From contig MEVX01000015.1 of assembly GCA_001773135.1 (NCBI GenBank), forward strand, positions 64,179 to 98,365: a DNA stretch of 34,187 bases. Direction: 5' to 3'. The notes beneath the pieces are model-generated. The model had not been told where the DNA came from, ran no database searches, and saw only the letters and a list, made by a program, of their open reading frames with translations. Each line of letters begins with the position of its first letter. The first letter of the stretch is position 1. This document shows, in pieces, positions 1 through 9,101 of this stretch. A program made the translations under genes and the position numbers. Source of the stretch: a candidate division WWE3 bacterium RIFOXYB1_FULL_43_24. GTDB taxonomy: Bacteria; Patescibacteriota; WWE3; UBA101185; UBA10185.

Positions 1-66
1 CCTTCCCTAAAGAAAACCCGCCCTTTTTATGTTAAATTTATCCTAGAAATTATTACACCAAACACT

Positions 67-1068
67 ATGAAGAAAAGAATACTGACAGGCGACAACACAA
101 CAGGACGTCTTCATTTGGGTCACTATGTGGGCTCTCTGGAGAATAGGGTTAAACTTCAAAATGATTTCGAAACATTTATTATTCTCGCCGATGTGCACTC
201 ACTGGCGTACCCTAAATATATAGGTGAGCCGGATTTAATTGCCGATTCAATACTTCAGGTGGCTATGGACAATCTTTCGGTCGGTCTCGATCCTGCAAAA
301 GTCACGATTTTTGCCGAATCTACAGTTCCCGAGATCTATGAGCTTGCTTTGTTACTTTCCATGTTGACGCCCTATTCCAGAATTCTTAGAAACCCGACTA
401 TAAAGGATGAAATAAGAGAAAAGGAGTTGGGGGAAAGTTATTCGCTGGGTTTTATAAACTTTCCCGTAATGATGGCTGCGGACATTTTGTCGGTCAGGGC
501 GGATCTTGTTCCTGTGGGAGAAGACCAGAACCCTCATCTCGAATTTACCCGCGAGTTAGCCCACAAATTTAACAAAGTGTACGGAGATGTGTTCAAAGAA
601 CCCGAAGGAATGATAGGGAGGGTTGCCCGTCTTGTTGGTCTCGATGGCGGTGTGAAGATGACAAAAAGTTTGGATAACGCAATATTTTTAAGTGACAACG
701 CCGAAACTATACGTAAAAAGGTAATGAAAATGTACACAGACCCAAACCGTTTACACCCCTCCGATCCCGGTAAGGTGGATGGAAACCCCGTGTTTATTTA
801 CCACGATGCTTTCAACGACAATAAAGAGGAAGTGGCAGATTTGAAAAAGAGGTACGTAATGGGCAAAGTCGGGGATGTTGAAGTAAAGGAAAGATTGATA
901 GTGGCTTTGGAAAAATTACTGGAACCTATCCGTGAGAGAAGATCCAAGTACGAGAGTGATACGGACGCTGTCCGTGGCATTCTTATAGAGGGTGCAAAGA
1001 AGACCAGGAAGGAAGCGTCCGAGACACTGGACCTTGTCAGAGAAAAGATGAAGCTACCCAGGTTTTAA
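67..1068 (+). CDS. trpS: tryptophanyl-tRNA synthetase
   Basis: Cytoplasmic class Ic aminoacyl-tRNA synthetase that charges tRNA-Trp with tryptophan using ATP. The 333-residue length is normal for bacterial TrpRS. The HIGH signature reads HLGH at residues 16-19 inside GRLHLGHYVGS, and the KMSKS loop is KMTKS at residues 197-201. The GEDQNPHLEFTRELA stretch of the tryptophan/adenylate pocket is also present. No Shine-Dalgarno site precedes the ATG; a TATTAC hexamer ends 10 nt before it, so the mRNA may be leaderless. The gene is followed 18 nt later by ftsH on the same strand. Identification is secure; only the promoter reading is inferred. Confidence 0.97.
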   Translation: MKKRILTGDNTTGRLHLGHYVGSLENRVKLQNDFETFIILADVHSLAYPKYIGEPDLIADSILQVAMDNLSVGLDPAKVTIFAESTVPEIYELALLLSMLTPYSRILRNPTIKDEIREKELGESYSLGFINFPVMMAADILSVRADLVPVGEDQNPHLEFTRELAHKFNKVYGDVFKEPEGMIGRVARLVGLDGGVKMTKSLDNAIFLSDNAETIRKKVMKMYTDPNRLHPSDPGKVDGNPVFIYHDAFNDNKEEVADLKKRYVMGKVGDVEVKERLIVALEKLLEPIRERRSKYESDTDAVRGILIEGAKKTRKEASETLDLVREKMKLPRF

Positions 1069-1070
1069 TG

Positions 1071-1076
1071 TATAAT
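1071..1076 (+). promoter_or_regulatory. candidate -10 box for a leaderless ftsH mRNA
   Basis: A perfect TATAAT lies in the 18-nt gap after the trpS stop, preceded directly by TG, and ends 10 nt before the ftsH ATG. No Shine-Dalgarno sequence is present. Transcription would start at or a few nucleotides before the ATG. No good -35 hexamer is seen at 17 nt, so strength is uncertain. Confidence 0.5.
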
Positions 1077-1086
1077 TCACACGCTT

Positions 1087-2958
1087 ATGGCGAACAAGAA
1101 TAGCTCGAATAAAAACGGTAAAAAAGCCAAGAATAAACAAGTTTCTATACCATTTATGGGTAACGTAAACCCCAGGGGTCCTTGGGCGAATGTTTTTTTC
1201 TATATTTTCCTGATTTTTCTTTTTTTAATGATATTCGGGGAGTCAGGAAGTTTTTCAGCGAAGCCTGAACAGGTGGGAGTTAACGAACTTATAAAACTTA
1301 TCAAAGACGAAAAAGTCCAGGATGTGGTTGTGGCGGGAGATAAATTGGAAGTTCAGCTCAAAGACGGTACCAAATTGTTGGTCGAGAAGGAAAGTTCTAT
1401 CAGTTTTGACCAAATTCTTTATAACAATGGGGTAGACAGGTCAAAAATCGCGGGTGATGTAAAAATAGAGCACCGTGTCACATTTGAGCAGATAATTACC
1501 CCCCTACTTATGTTCGGATTTCCTTTGCTAATTCTATTTTTCATTTTCAAACAGATGCGCGGTGCAAACAGCGATATCACGTCTTTTGGAAAGAGCAGAG
1601 CCCGGTTGTTTAAAAAAGGAGATACTCAGATAACCTTTAACGACGTGGCGGGTAACGAGGAAGCGAAAACTGAGATGATGGAGATAGTTGATTTCCTGAA
1701 GAACCCTGAAAAGTATAGAAAGCTTGGGGCAAGAATACCGAAAGGTATTTTATTGGTAGGACCGTCCGGTGTCGGAAAAACACTACTGGCAAAGGCAATC
1801 GCGGGAGAAGCTAACGTTCCCTTTTACTCAGTTGCGGGGAGTGAGTTTATGGAAATGCTGGTAGGAGTAGGCTCTTCGAGAGTGAGGGATCTTTTTGATG
1901 TAGCCAGAAATAACCAACCAAGCCTTATTTTTATAGACGAAATAGACGCCATAGGCAGGCAAAGAGGTATGGGCATCGGGGGCGGGCACGACGAAAGAGA
2001 GCAAACTTTAAATCAAATACTTATCGAAATGGACGGATTCGACACACGCACAGACGTTATCGTTTTGGCCGCGACAAACAGGCCGGACATGCTCGACCCG
2101 GCACTGATAAGACCGGGAAGATTTGATAGGAGAATAACAGTGATTCTGCCCGATCTTAAAGATCGTGAGGCCATCATAAAAATCCATATGAGAGACAAAC
2201 CGGTTGCTGAAAATGTGAAAATAGAACAGATAGCAAGAAAAACGGTGGGTTTTAGCGGTGCCGATATTGAAAATATGATGAACGAGTCTGCTATCCTTGC
2301 AGCCCGTGCGGGTAAAACACAAATTGAACAGGCGGATATAGAGGAAGCGGCACTAAAAGTAACGATAGGATCTGAAAGAAAAACTTTGCAAACCGAGGAA
2401 GAAAGGAAAATGACTGCCTATCACGAAGCAGGACACGCACTAGTTTCGGCTTTTGTAGAAGATATGGATCCAGTCAACAGAGTGTCCATAATAGCGCGCG
2501 GCGCTTCTTTAGGGCATACAAGTTTCCCGCCCGAAAGAGACCGCTATAATGAAACTAAGACTAGGCTCTCTTCGATAATATCGACTATGCTTGGAGGGCG
2601 TGCCGCTGAAGAGGTTGTTTTCAGAGAGCTTACGGTAGGAGCATCAGACGACATCGGTAAAGCTACGGGTATAGCAAGAAAGATGGTGGCCGAGTGGGGA
2701 ATGAGTTCTCTCGGGCCGGTTTCTTATGATCTGGGCGGGGGTCAATTTTGGTTGGCACGGGGTATAGAAGAAGGAAGCAAGGTCAGTGAGGAAATGGCAG
2801 CAAAAATCGATGTGGAGGTCGAGAAATTAGTTCACTCTGCTTATACACACGCCAAAGAAATAATAGTAGCTCACAGAGTAGAGCTGGATAAGGTAGCAGC
2901 GAAACTTCTTGAAAAAGAAACTTTGGATGGGGAAGAGTTTAGATCGTTACTGGTTTAA
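1087..2958 (+). CDS. ftsH: ATP-dependent zinc metalloprotease FtsH
   Basis: Membrane-anchored hexameric AAA+ protease that degrades misassembled membrane proteins and regulatory proteins. In order: a basic, Asn/Lys-rich N-terminus, TM1 at about residues 35-51, an extracytoplasmic FtsH_ext domain, TM2 at about 137-155, then the AAA module with Walker A GPSGVGKT (from residue 225; the usual form is GPPGTGKT), Walker B LIFIDEID (280-287), and the second region of homology [19 protein letters not shown]. The M41 peptidase domain has the HEAGH zinc site at 446-450. The 623-residue length is typical. It ends two nucleotides before the tatD start, so the two are probably cotranscribed. Confidence 0.98.
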   Translation: MANKNSSNKNGKKAKNKQVSIPFMGNVNPRGPWANVFFYIFLIFLFLMIFGESGSFSAKPEQVGVNELIKLIKDEKVQDVVVAGDKLEVQLKDGTKLLVEKESSISFDQILYNNGVDRSKIAGDVKIEHRVTFEQIITPLLMFGFPLLILFFIFKQMRGANSDITSFGKSRARLFKKGDTQITFNDVAGNEEAKTEMMEIVDFLKNPEKYRKLGARIPKGILLVGPSGVGKTLLAKAIAGEANVPFYSVAGSEFMEMLVGVGSSRVRDLFDVARNNQPSLIFIDEIDAIGRQRGMGIGGGHDEREQTLNQILIEMDGFDTRTDVIVLAATNRPDMLDPALIRPGRFDRRITVILPDLKDREAIIKIHMRDKPVAENVKIEQIARKTVGFSGADIENMMNESAILAARAGKTQIEQADIEEAALKVTIGSERKTLQTEEERKMTAYHEAGHALVSAFVEDMDPVNRVSIIARGASLGHTSFPPERDRYNETKTRLSSIISTMLGGRAAEEVVFRELTVGASDDIGKATGIARKMVAEWGMSSLGPVSYDLGGGQFWLARGIEEGSKVSEEMAAKIDVEVEKLVHSAYTHAKEIIVAHRVELDKVAAKLLEKETLDGEEFRSLLV

Positions 2959-2960
2959 AG

Positions 2961-3743
2961 ATGTTAGTAGATTCCCATTGCCATTTAAAAGATTCCCGTT
3001 ACGGTAAATCTCCTTTAGAGGTTGCAGAAGATGGTAAGAAAGAAGGCGTTTCCCTTTTTATAAATATTGCTACCTCCTTGGAGGGTAGTTCTGAATCGTC
3101 CAAAATTTGCAGTAGTATACCGTATGTATACGGAACAGTAGGAATATACCCGCACAGCGATATGGGAGTGGGCACCGATATTTTACAAGTCGGTTTGGAG
3201 AAAATAATTGAAGGCAATTCAAAGATCGTTGGCGTTGGTGAATGCGGAATTGACATCTCAGACCATACTCCTGCCAGAGAACTGGGAGATCAGATAAACC
3301 TTTTTGAAATGCAGGTAGAATTGGCGGTTAAAAAAGGACTTCCCGTAATTATTCACAACAGAAATGGGGACGATAAGGTCCTAGAGATTATTTCACGTTA
3401 CAAAAATTCGGAATTAAAAGCTGTTGCGCACTGTTTTTCCTCGGGTTGGGACGTAGCCCAAAAATTTTTGGACTTGGGCGTTTACCTATCTTTTTCAGGG
3501 ATGATAACTTATCCTTCCCGCAATGATTTAAGGGAAGTTGTTTCAAAAGTTCCTGACGATATGTTTTTGCTGGAAACCGACTCACCATGGCTCCCGCCGC
3601 AAGGCCACCGGGGAGAGTTAAATTACCCCAAATATGTTAAAATTGTTGCTGAAAAAGTCTCACAGGTAAAGGAAAAACCCTACTTGACCGTAGCCTCCCT
3701 TTCAACTGCAAACGCCTGCAGACTGTTTAACATTAATCTATGA
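2961..3743 (+). CDS. tatD: TatD-family metal-dependent DNase
   Basis: TIM-barrel metallohydrolase of the amidohydrolase superfamily; family members are 3'-5' exonucleases or AP endonucleases acting on DNA. The metal ligands of the family are all visible: the N-terminal DSHCH (His6, His8), GECGID with Glu94, HNR and HCFSSG in the middle, and TDSPWLPP near the C-terminus. At 260 residues it matches the usual TatD/YcfH length. It starts 2 nt after the ftsH stop and overlaps the next gene by ATGA, so it is in the middle of a translationally coupled run. Whether this paralogue repairs DNA or acts on RNA or D-amino-acyl-tRNA cannot be told from sequence. Confidence 0.93.
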   Translation: MLVDSHCHLKDSRYGKSPLEVAEDGKKEGVSLFINIATSLEGSSESSKICSSIPYVYGTVGIYPHSDMGVGTDILQVGLEKIIEGNSKIVGVGECGIDISDHTPARELGDQINLFEMQVELAVKKGLPVIIHNRNGDDKVLEIISRYKNSELKAVAHCFSSGWDVAQKFLDLGVYLSFSGMITYPSRNDLREVVSKVPDDMFLLETDSPWLPPQGHRGELNYPKYVKIVAEKVSQVKEKPYLTVASLSTANACRLFNINL

Positions 3744-5284
3744 TAGCTTCTTTTGTGGACAAACACGATAAACTCGTACATAGGGTGCTGGAAATGTCTT
3801 TAGGCGTGATGACGTGGACACTTCTTACGTCTCCCATGTGGCTCGGAATCATCTATCCCCCGGCAATTGTTTACACACTTACCCTTTTTACGGTCTACTG
3901 GAGCTATCTCGCGGCCAAACACTCTTTCGGTCTTTTTCTGGGGTACAGAAAATACAAAGAAGAATTAAAAGTAGATTGGGCGGAAGAATTCCATAAACTG
4001 GATTTTTCGGTGTTGCCGGATCCTGCAACTTTGCCTGAGAGCAAAGAATCACTAAGACATCTAATATTGATACCCGCGGTAAACGAACCTGTCGGCGTGT
4101 TGAAGGAGAGTATAGAAAGTATTTTTAGCCAAACTTTCGATACCAAAAAAATTACGCTTGTCTATACGATTGAGGAAAAATATTCTGAGGAAACCTCAAA
4201 GGCAATAAGAGAAATAGTCGGTGACCGTATTTCCCAACTTGAAAGACTTTTAATTTTTGTTCATCCCAGAGGTATCATGGGGGAGGCCATAGGTGCGGCG
4301 GCAGCAAACCGAACGTGGGGAGCCAAACACGCGGTGGAGGTATTAAGAAATGAAAGTGCGAACATCAGGAATTATATTTTTAGCACGATTGATGCGGACC
4401 ACGTCCTTCATCCTCAATATATCTCAAGGCTAGCTCACCTGTATCTTTCAACTGAAAGACGGGACAATCATTATTATTCCACGGCTGTCCACCTTTTTAA
4501 CAACAATCTATGGCGCGTTCCGGTAATGATGCGTATAGAAGCTAATGCTGTTACTATGGGTAGCTTGTCCGACTGGAGTGCTTCTAAGGGAGCGCTCAAA
4601 GACAGTTTTTCTTCGTATTCAGCATCTCTTCAAACTTTAATAGACGCGGATTATTGGGATGTCGCGCTGGGGGTGGATGACACGATATTCTACTGGCGTG
4701 CATTTTTTATCCGTAACGGCGATTTTGACGGCATCCCTCACTACATTCCTTATTCAGCGGATGCAGTAGAAGGTCGTAACTATATCGATTCTCATGTCAG
4801 ACTTTACAGACAGTTGTTACGATGGGGATGGGGCGCTATAGATTTTCCTTTGTCTATGAAGGAGTTTATGAAAAACAAGAAAATCCCCGTTTCTAAGAAA
4901 ATAGGGTGGATTTTTAAACATATTGAGAGAAGAGTTATTTTAATAAACATTGTATTTTTAATTACATTTGGTTTTGGGTTGGTTACGCTAGTCAACCCTT
5001 ACGTTAAGCAGTCTAATTTTGCCTACAGCTTACCGGATATTATGAGTTTGATACTGACCATAACTTTGGTGTTTCTAATCCCGGCAACGATTTTGAGAAT
5101 GGGACTTGTTACGGCAATGCCCAAGAAATGGCCCATATGGAGAAAATTTTTTGTCCTCTTAGAAGGTCCTCTCATAATGCTTAACCTTTTGACTTTTTCA
5201 TTTTTCCCGTGGGTGCAAGCTCAGACTAAAATGCTGCTTGGTCACAAAATGAAAGACCTTTACCATACTCCCAAGGTGAGGTAG
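3740..5284 (+). CDS. membrane GT2-family processive-type glycosyltransferase
   Basis: Predicted inner-membrane glycosyltransferase of family GT2 (cellulose/hyaluronan-synthase-like fold) that would transfer sugar from a nucleotide donor and perhaps extrude the chain. Two N-terminal hydrophobic segments (about residues 20-60) come before the GT-A domain, which starts around LILIPAVNEP (about residue 108). The metal-binding DAD sits at 218-220 (TIDADH), an acidic VDD lies further on, and RQLLRWGWG (357-365) corresponds to the Q/RxxRW acceptor motif. Two or three further membrane helices follow. The ATG overlaps the tatD stop as ATGA. The substrate is unknown; the neighbouring WecA-like gene suggests surface polysaccharide synthesis. 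Confidence 0.85.
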   Translation: MIASFVDKHDKLVHRVLEMSLGVMTWTLLTSPMWLGIIYPPAIVYTLTLFTVYWSYLAAKHSFGLFLGYRKYKEELKVDWAEEFHKLDFSVLPDPATLPESKESLRHLILIPAVNEPVGVLKESIESIFSQTFDTKKITLVYTIEEKYSEETSKAIREIVGDRISQLERLLIFVHPRGIMGEAIGAAAANRTWGAKHAVEVLRNESANIRNYIFSTIDADHVLHPQYISRLAHLYLSTERRDNHYYSTAVHLFNNNLWRVPVMMRIEANAVTMGSLSDWSASKGALKDSFSSYSASLQTLIDADYWDVALGVDDTIFYWRAFFIRNGDFDGIPHYIPYSADAVEGRNYIDSHVRLYRQLLRWGWGAIDFPLSMKEFMKNKKIPVSKKIGWIFKHIERRVILINIVFLITFGFGLVTLVNPYVKQSNFAYSLPDIMSLILTITLVFLIPATILRMGLVTAMPKKWPIWRKFFVLLEGPLIMLNLLTFSFFPWVQAQTKMLLGHKMKDLYHTPKVR

Positions 5285-5294
5285 AAATTAAACA

Positions 5295-6800
5295 ATGAAT
5301 ATAACCGCAAGGATTAAGAAATCATTAGATACTTTTTTTGCAGGTAAAAGAAGGAGTGTTGCTCCGTTTGTTTTATTGAATATTTTCTTGGTATTTCTGC
5401 AGTTTTTGTATATATTTTTGAGGTTTAAATACATAAATGCAGAGATTCCTTTTTGGTTTGCCAAAAATTGGGGAGACCCCCAGCTCGTTCCAAAGTTTTA
5501 CATATATTATTTACCGGCAACTGCGCTTGTACTTACTGTAGTAGCAGGGCTAATGAGATATCTTAACCGTTTGTACTTGAGATATTTTGATGAAATTGTT
5601 TCGTATCTTGTAACTACAGTTAATATATTCATTTCCTACTCCATCTACTATATTATTCAGTCGGCATCTTTACCTTTTCCGCCTTTTATACCGGCAAAAT
5701 TTTTATCACTGGTCCCTCCCTTTATCGTGGCTTTTCTTGTTGTGTATGCTGTGTTACCGTATTTTATTGATATTGCCCACAGAAAGCGTCTCGTTACGGA
5801 TCCTGGAGTTCACACGCACCCCGCCATGTTACTAAGAGAGCCGTCCGCCCGAGGAGGGGGTTTCGTATACGCTGTAATATTTTTGCTTGTTAGTGTCATT
5901 TTTTTAGGGCTTGGTAAACAATTTCATGGTATCTATCTTTCGGTTCTCATGCTTGCTGTTCTTGGGTTAACCGATGATTTCCAGAACACACACCCGACAT
6001 CGGAATTCAGGGTATTGGAAAATCCATTTTTGCGTTTGCTGCTTTTGTTTTTTTGCGTTTTACCTATCATATTATCGGGATTGGTTGTTAGTACCGTGAG
6101 CATTCCTTTTGATGGCTTAGTGGAACTGGGGCAGCTAAGTATTGTGGTAGGTGCAGTATCTATACCGGTTGTCTCCGCCGTTTTAACTATGGTTTGGGTG
6201 GTGTGGATGATGAACGCTCTTTCTTGGTCCAACGGGATTGACGGACAGTTTGCGGGTGTAATCGGCATCTCTTCTATATTCGTCGCAATACTGGCTTTGA
6301 GATTTGAAGAGCTCGAGCCGATGCATAAAAGCGTAGCCATTATGGCAGCGATAAGTGCCGGAGCAGCTTTTGGATTCACAAAATATACGTGGTACCCGTC
6401 AAAAATTATGTGGGGATTTGGTGCGATGGCCGCCGGTCTCGTAATAGCAGCACTTTCTATTGCAGTTCAAACCAAAGTCCTAGTTTCCGTACTTTTCATC
6501 CTCATCCCTTTTTTGGATGCATTGGTGACATTCTTCAGAAGAATAATTCAAGGAAAAAACCCTCTTTCAGGAGATAGGGGACACTTACACCACTTGTTGT
6601 TGGACAGAGGGTGGGGTATTCAGAAGATAGCACGGTTCTATTGGTTTGCGGCATTTGTATTTGGGCTGATAGGACTTTTGTCGCCGGAGAGATATATAGT
6701 TAAATTGTCTCTTACTGTAATAGGCGCGGTAGGATTTCTTATCGCGTTGTTGAACCTAAAATCACTAGGACGGAGAAAACAGAAACAAGAATCTGTGTAA
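5295..6800 (+). CDS. WecA/MraY-like polyprenyl-phosphate sugar-1-phosphate transferase
   Basis: Polytopic GT4-family enzyme that would attach a HexNAc-1-phosphate to undecaprenyl phosphate, the first step of a lipid-linked glycan. The diagnostic motifs are present: LTDDFQN with the catalytic Asp pair at 227-228, SNGIDG (Asn313, Asp316) for metal binding, and the uridine-binding HLHH at 430-433 followed by LLLDRGWG. The protein has 501 residues, longer than typical WecA or MraY (about 350), because of an extra N-terminal block with several hydrophobic segments before residue 170. It follows the GT2 gene by 10 nt. The 3' end overlaps an antisense gene by 62 bp. It resembles the WecA/TagO side more than MraY, but the exact substrate is unknown. 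Confidence 0.88.
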   Translation: MNITARIKKSLDTFFAGKRRSVAPFVLLNIFLVFLQFLYIFLRFKYINAEIPFWFAKNWGDPQLVPKFYIYYLPATALVLTVVAGLMRYLNRLYLRYFDEIVSYLVTTVNIFISYSIYYIIQSASLPFPPFIPAKFLSLVPPFIVAFLVVYAVLPYFIDIAHRKRLVTDPGVHTHPAMLLREPSARGGGFVYAVIFLLVSVIFLGLGKQFHGIYLSVLMLAVLGLTDDFQNTHPTSEFRVLENPFLRLLLLFFCVLPIILSGLVVSTVSIPFDGLVELGQLSIVVGAVSIPVVSAVLTMVWVVWMMNALSWSNGIDGQFAGVIGISSIFVAILALRFEELEPMHKSVAIMAAISAGAAFGFTKYTWYPSKIMWGFGAMAAGLVIAALSIAVQTKVLVSVLFILIPFLDALVTFFRRIIQGKNPLSGDRGHLHHLLLDRGWGIQKIARFYWFAAFVFGLIGLLSPERYIVKLSLTVIGAVGFLIALLNLKSLGRRKQKQESV

Positions 6801-7215
6801 ATATTCCCCACGGAAGGGGAGCCTGAAACTGTAGTTTTGCTTGAACGCGGTTGTTTATTTTCAATAATCCGTTGGCATTTTTTAAATAAAGCGTAAGTCC
6901 GCTAAGAAGGTCCGGGATCACGCCTCCTATACCACAAATTAACATTCTAAGTGCAAGCGCGGCGTCGTCTGCTACCCACAAAGCATAGAGTACCGAAGCT
7001 GTTCCTGCTGCCACTGCCAAAGATAATTCTCCGGCGACGGCCAAAGGTCGCCATCCGGAAACTCTCTGCTCTTCGTTAGTGTTCGAAAAAAAATCCCAGT
7101 GAGGCACTAAATCCCCAAGGTAGTGCATTCCGACAGAGACCGGAAACGCTATTAATGGATTTTTTACTACCGATGCAACGGCAATCCCTACGAGTGTATG
7201 CGGTGTTAGAAGTAT
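6739..7215 (-). CDS. small integral membrane protein (YdjM/DUF457-like), start codon abnormal
   Basis: The reading frame encodes a hydrophobic protein with histidine/aspartate motifs LLTPHT at the N-terminus and HYLGDLVPHWDF about 30 residues later, the pattern of small YdjM/DUF457-type membrane hydrolase-like proteins. The first ATG in frame is at 7128, but homology-like sequence clearly runs upstream of it through a first membrane helix (TPHTLVGIAVASVVK). In that upstream stretch, bounded by a TGA at 7252-7254, there is no ATG, GTG or TTG. The natural start by analogy (MLLTPHT) falls on an ATA at 7213-7215. It may use a rare start, or be a recently broken gene. The 3' end overlaps the GT4 gene by 62 bp. 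Function is unknown. Confidence 0.6.
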   Translation of the reverse strand: MLLTPHTLVGIAVASVVKNPLIAFPVSVGMHYLGDLVPHWDFFSNTNEEQRVSGWRPLAVAGELSLAVAAGTASVLYALWVADDAALALRMLICGIGGVIPDLLSGLTLYLKNANGLLKINNRVQAKLQFQAPLPWGIFTQILVSVFSVLVILGSTTR

Positions 7216-7415
7216 AGCAAGATAGAATTCTAATTTAACTTCGGGTAAAATTCAACCCTAGGTATTTTTTCACTTTGTTTTCATTTCCATAGTGTAAATA
7301 TTAACTATTTACTTAAATGAACACATTAGTGTAATCAAATGACTAACACTTTTTTCATAAACCTGAGTAGGAGGAACTACCCACACCATCATTGAGCATA
7401 AAGGAAGAATATCCT

Positions 7416-7444
7416 AATATACGTGGGTATATTTCAACTATAAA
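7416..7444 (+). promoter_or_regulatory. inverted repeat and -10 box upstream of the response regulator
   Basis: A perfect 7-bp dyad, AATATAC-GTGG-GTATATT, spans 7416-7433. Directly downstream is TATAAA (7439-7444), which ends 11 nt before the regulator ATG and is a plausible -10 box. The dyad sits where the -35/-20 region would be, so it is a reasonable operator, possibly for autoregulation. There is no Shine-Dalgarno site at the ATG. The rest of 7216-7455 holds no supportable gene; short TAGTGTAA direct repeats occur at 7290 and 7327. Confidence 0.45.
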
Positions 7445-7455
7445 CGGCCATTCAA

Positions 7456-8124
7456 ATGAGATTTTTACTAGTTAATCACAACAGTTTTAGGGGAAGGCTT
7501 GTGTACCAAGAAATACGTAAGCGGGGAGTGTGCGACGTAGTTGCTGACTCCGGTCAGTGTCTGTTTATGGCGGAGTGTAACAAATACGATGGGCTGGTTT
7601 TGACAGATAATATCTTAGGACAAAATGCCATTGAATTGTGCAGAGAGCTCCGTCTTCGCGGCGTCGACGTACCGATAGCCTACATAACACCTTTTCCAAC
7701 ATCTGAGGAAAAAGTCTTATTTCTCAATTCCGGCGCAGACATATATTTATCATCCCTGGCCGTTGAAGATGAGTTTCATGCCGAGTTTATGGCTTCTTTA
7801 AGACGTATGCTTGCGGCAAAAATTGACTCTATGGTGGAATTTAAAGGTTTTTGTTTGAACTTGCGTAGCCGCCAGTTATTTTTCGGTGAACAAGCAGTAT
7901 ATCTTAGAAAGAAAGAATTCGAGTTGTTAGAATACTTTGCTTTCAATATTGGAAGAGTTCTGACAGGAGAGTTACTTTTAGAGCATGTTTGGGATTCCGG
8001 TTTAGATACAGTCTCAAATACCCTGGTGGTACATATAAGAAACCTGAGGATAAAATTTAGAAAGTATACTCCCGAAGAAGTCATCGAGAGTAGGAGGGGG
8101 CGCGGATATATTTTGCTTGCTTGA
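7456..8124 (+). CDS. OmpR/PhoB-type response regulator with degenerate receiver
   Basis: A 222-residue two-domain transcription factor. Residues 1 to about 120 have the receiver (CheY-like) layout: the phospho-acceptor position is Asp51 in LVLTDN. The usual acidic pair after beta-1 is replaced by NHN (residues 7-9), and the conserved Lys after beta-5 is replaced (GADIYLSS instead of GADDYLTKP). The C-terminal winged helix is well conserved, from RKKEFELLEYF through VWDSG and VVHIRNLRIKF to the RGRGYILL wing. It would bind DNA as a dimer. No histidine kinase is in the window, and the missing acidic and lysine residues suggest phosphorylation-independent control. The stop overlaps a possible TTG start of the following gene. 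Confidence 0.88.
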   Translation: MRFLLVNHNSFRGRLVYQEIRKRGVCDVVADSGQCLFMAECNKYDGLVLTDNILGQNAIELCRELRLRGVDVPIAYITPFPTSEEKVLFLNSGADIYLSSLAVEDEFHAEFMASLRRMLAAKIDSMVEFKGFCLNLRSRQLFFGEQAVYLRKKEFELLEYFAFNIGRVLTGELLLEHVWDSGLDTVSNTLVVHIRNLRIKFRKYTPEEVIESRRGRGYILLA

Positions 8125-8156
8125 GAAAAAAAGAAAAAAGCCCTATTATTCCACTA

Positions 8157-9101
8157 ATGGTCTACACATTTTACCAACTAATTAGAACAGCACGTCCGAG
8201 GCAGTGGTTAAAGAATTTGAGCTTATTCGCAGCCCCGATTTTCGCCGCAAGATTATTTGATCCCGATACGTTTTTTCTTACATCCCGGGCGTTTATTGCA
8301 TTCTGTCTTATTTCATCGGGCAGCTATTTCGTAAACGATATTATTGACGCAAAAAAAGACAGACTTCACCCCATTAAGAAGAACCGTCCGATAGCCTCGG
8401 GGAGGCTTTCTCCCGTGCTTGCGTCCATTGTCGCAGGTGCTTTTATTGTAGCTGCTCTTATCATCGGATTTAACTCGGTTGGCACATATTTCGGGTTGAC
8501 ACTGATAGCGTACATAATTTTACAGGCGTCATATTCGCTTTATTTCAGAAATGTAATCATTATGGATTCTTTGGTGGTGGCTACCGGATTTGTACTCAGG
8601 GTCTTTGCGGGGGGTTTAGCCTCCAACACTTCTATTTCGAGCTGGTTGGCTTTGACTACGATCGGAATCTCTTTACTTCTGGCATTTGGAAAGAGAAGGT
8701 CAGAAAAAACAATTCTTTCAAAATACTCTCCGCTACAAGGCGAGATGGAAACAAGAAAAACCCTCAGACATTATCCGGATAACCTTCTGGATAGTATGAT
8801 TTCCATGTCAGCTACCTATACAATAATAACTTATTCTCTATTTGCTTTTCAGATTTCTCCAAGCGGCACAAACGATGCTTTACTAAAAATTCTTCCGTCA
8901 ATATTAAAATCGCCAAAGTGGATGATGCTGACGATACCTCTTGTTATCTACGGTATCGCCAGATACTTGTATGTTATTTACGAAAAAGGAGAGGCAGAAT
9001 CCCCTGAGAGAGTATTGCTTTCAGATAAACCGCTTCTGTTCACCGTTACTTTTTGGGGGATACTGACACTGTTGATAATATTTTTAATTCCCGATTTCTA
9101 G
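8157..9101 (+). CDS. UbiA-family prenyltransferase, decaprenyl-phosphate phosphoribosyltransferase-like
   Basis: Polytopic UbiA-superfamily enzyme. The opening RPRQWLKN, the first aspartate motif NDIIDAKKDRLHP followed by KKNRPIASGRLSP, and the second region YSLYFRNVIIMDSLVVATG with RVFAGGLA are the pattern of the Rv3806c (DprE-pathway phosphoribosyltransferase) subgroup, which joins phosphoribose to polyprenyl phosphate. About eight membrane helices are expected. I chose ATG 8157 (314 residues); a TTG at 8121 inside the end of the regulator would add 12 lysine-rich residues. Substrate assignment within the family is an inference. It lies between the regulator and a Wzy-like gene, consistent with envelope glycan chemistry. 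Its 3' end overlaps an antisense gene by 18 bp. Confidence 0.82.
   Translation: MVYTFYQLIRTARPRQWLKNLSLFAAPIFAARLFDPDTFFLTSRAFIAFCLISSGSYFVNDIIDAKKDRLHPIKKNRPIASGRLSPVLASIVAGAFIVAALIIGFNSVGTYFGLTLIAYIILQASYSLYFRNVIIMDSLVVATGFVLRVFAGGLASNTSISSWLALTTIGISLLLAFGKRRSEKTILSKYSPLQGEMETRKTLRHYPDNLLDSMISMSATYTIITYSLFAFQISPSGTNDALLKILPSILKSPKWMMLTIPLVIYGIARYLYVIYEKGEAESPERVLLSDKPLLFTVTFWGILTLLIIFLIPDF

Noticed and set aside
1-66. Terminator of an upstream gene at the window edge
   Set aside because: A CCCGCCC followed by five T is visible, but the matching stem arm is outside the window or absent.
7369-7455. Short ORF after the AGGAGG at 7369-7374
   Set aside because: No start codon lies 5-10 nt downstream; the nearest TTG (7392) is 17 nt away and gives only 27 residues.
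8121-8156. TTG start for the UbiA-family protein
   Set aside because: The extra residues are a lysine-rich stretch not seen in the family; the ATG at 8157 starts just before the conserved RPRQWLKN.
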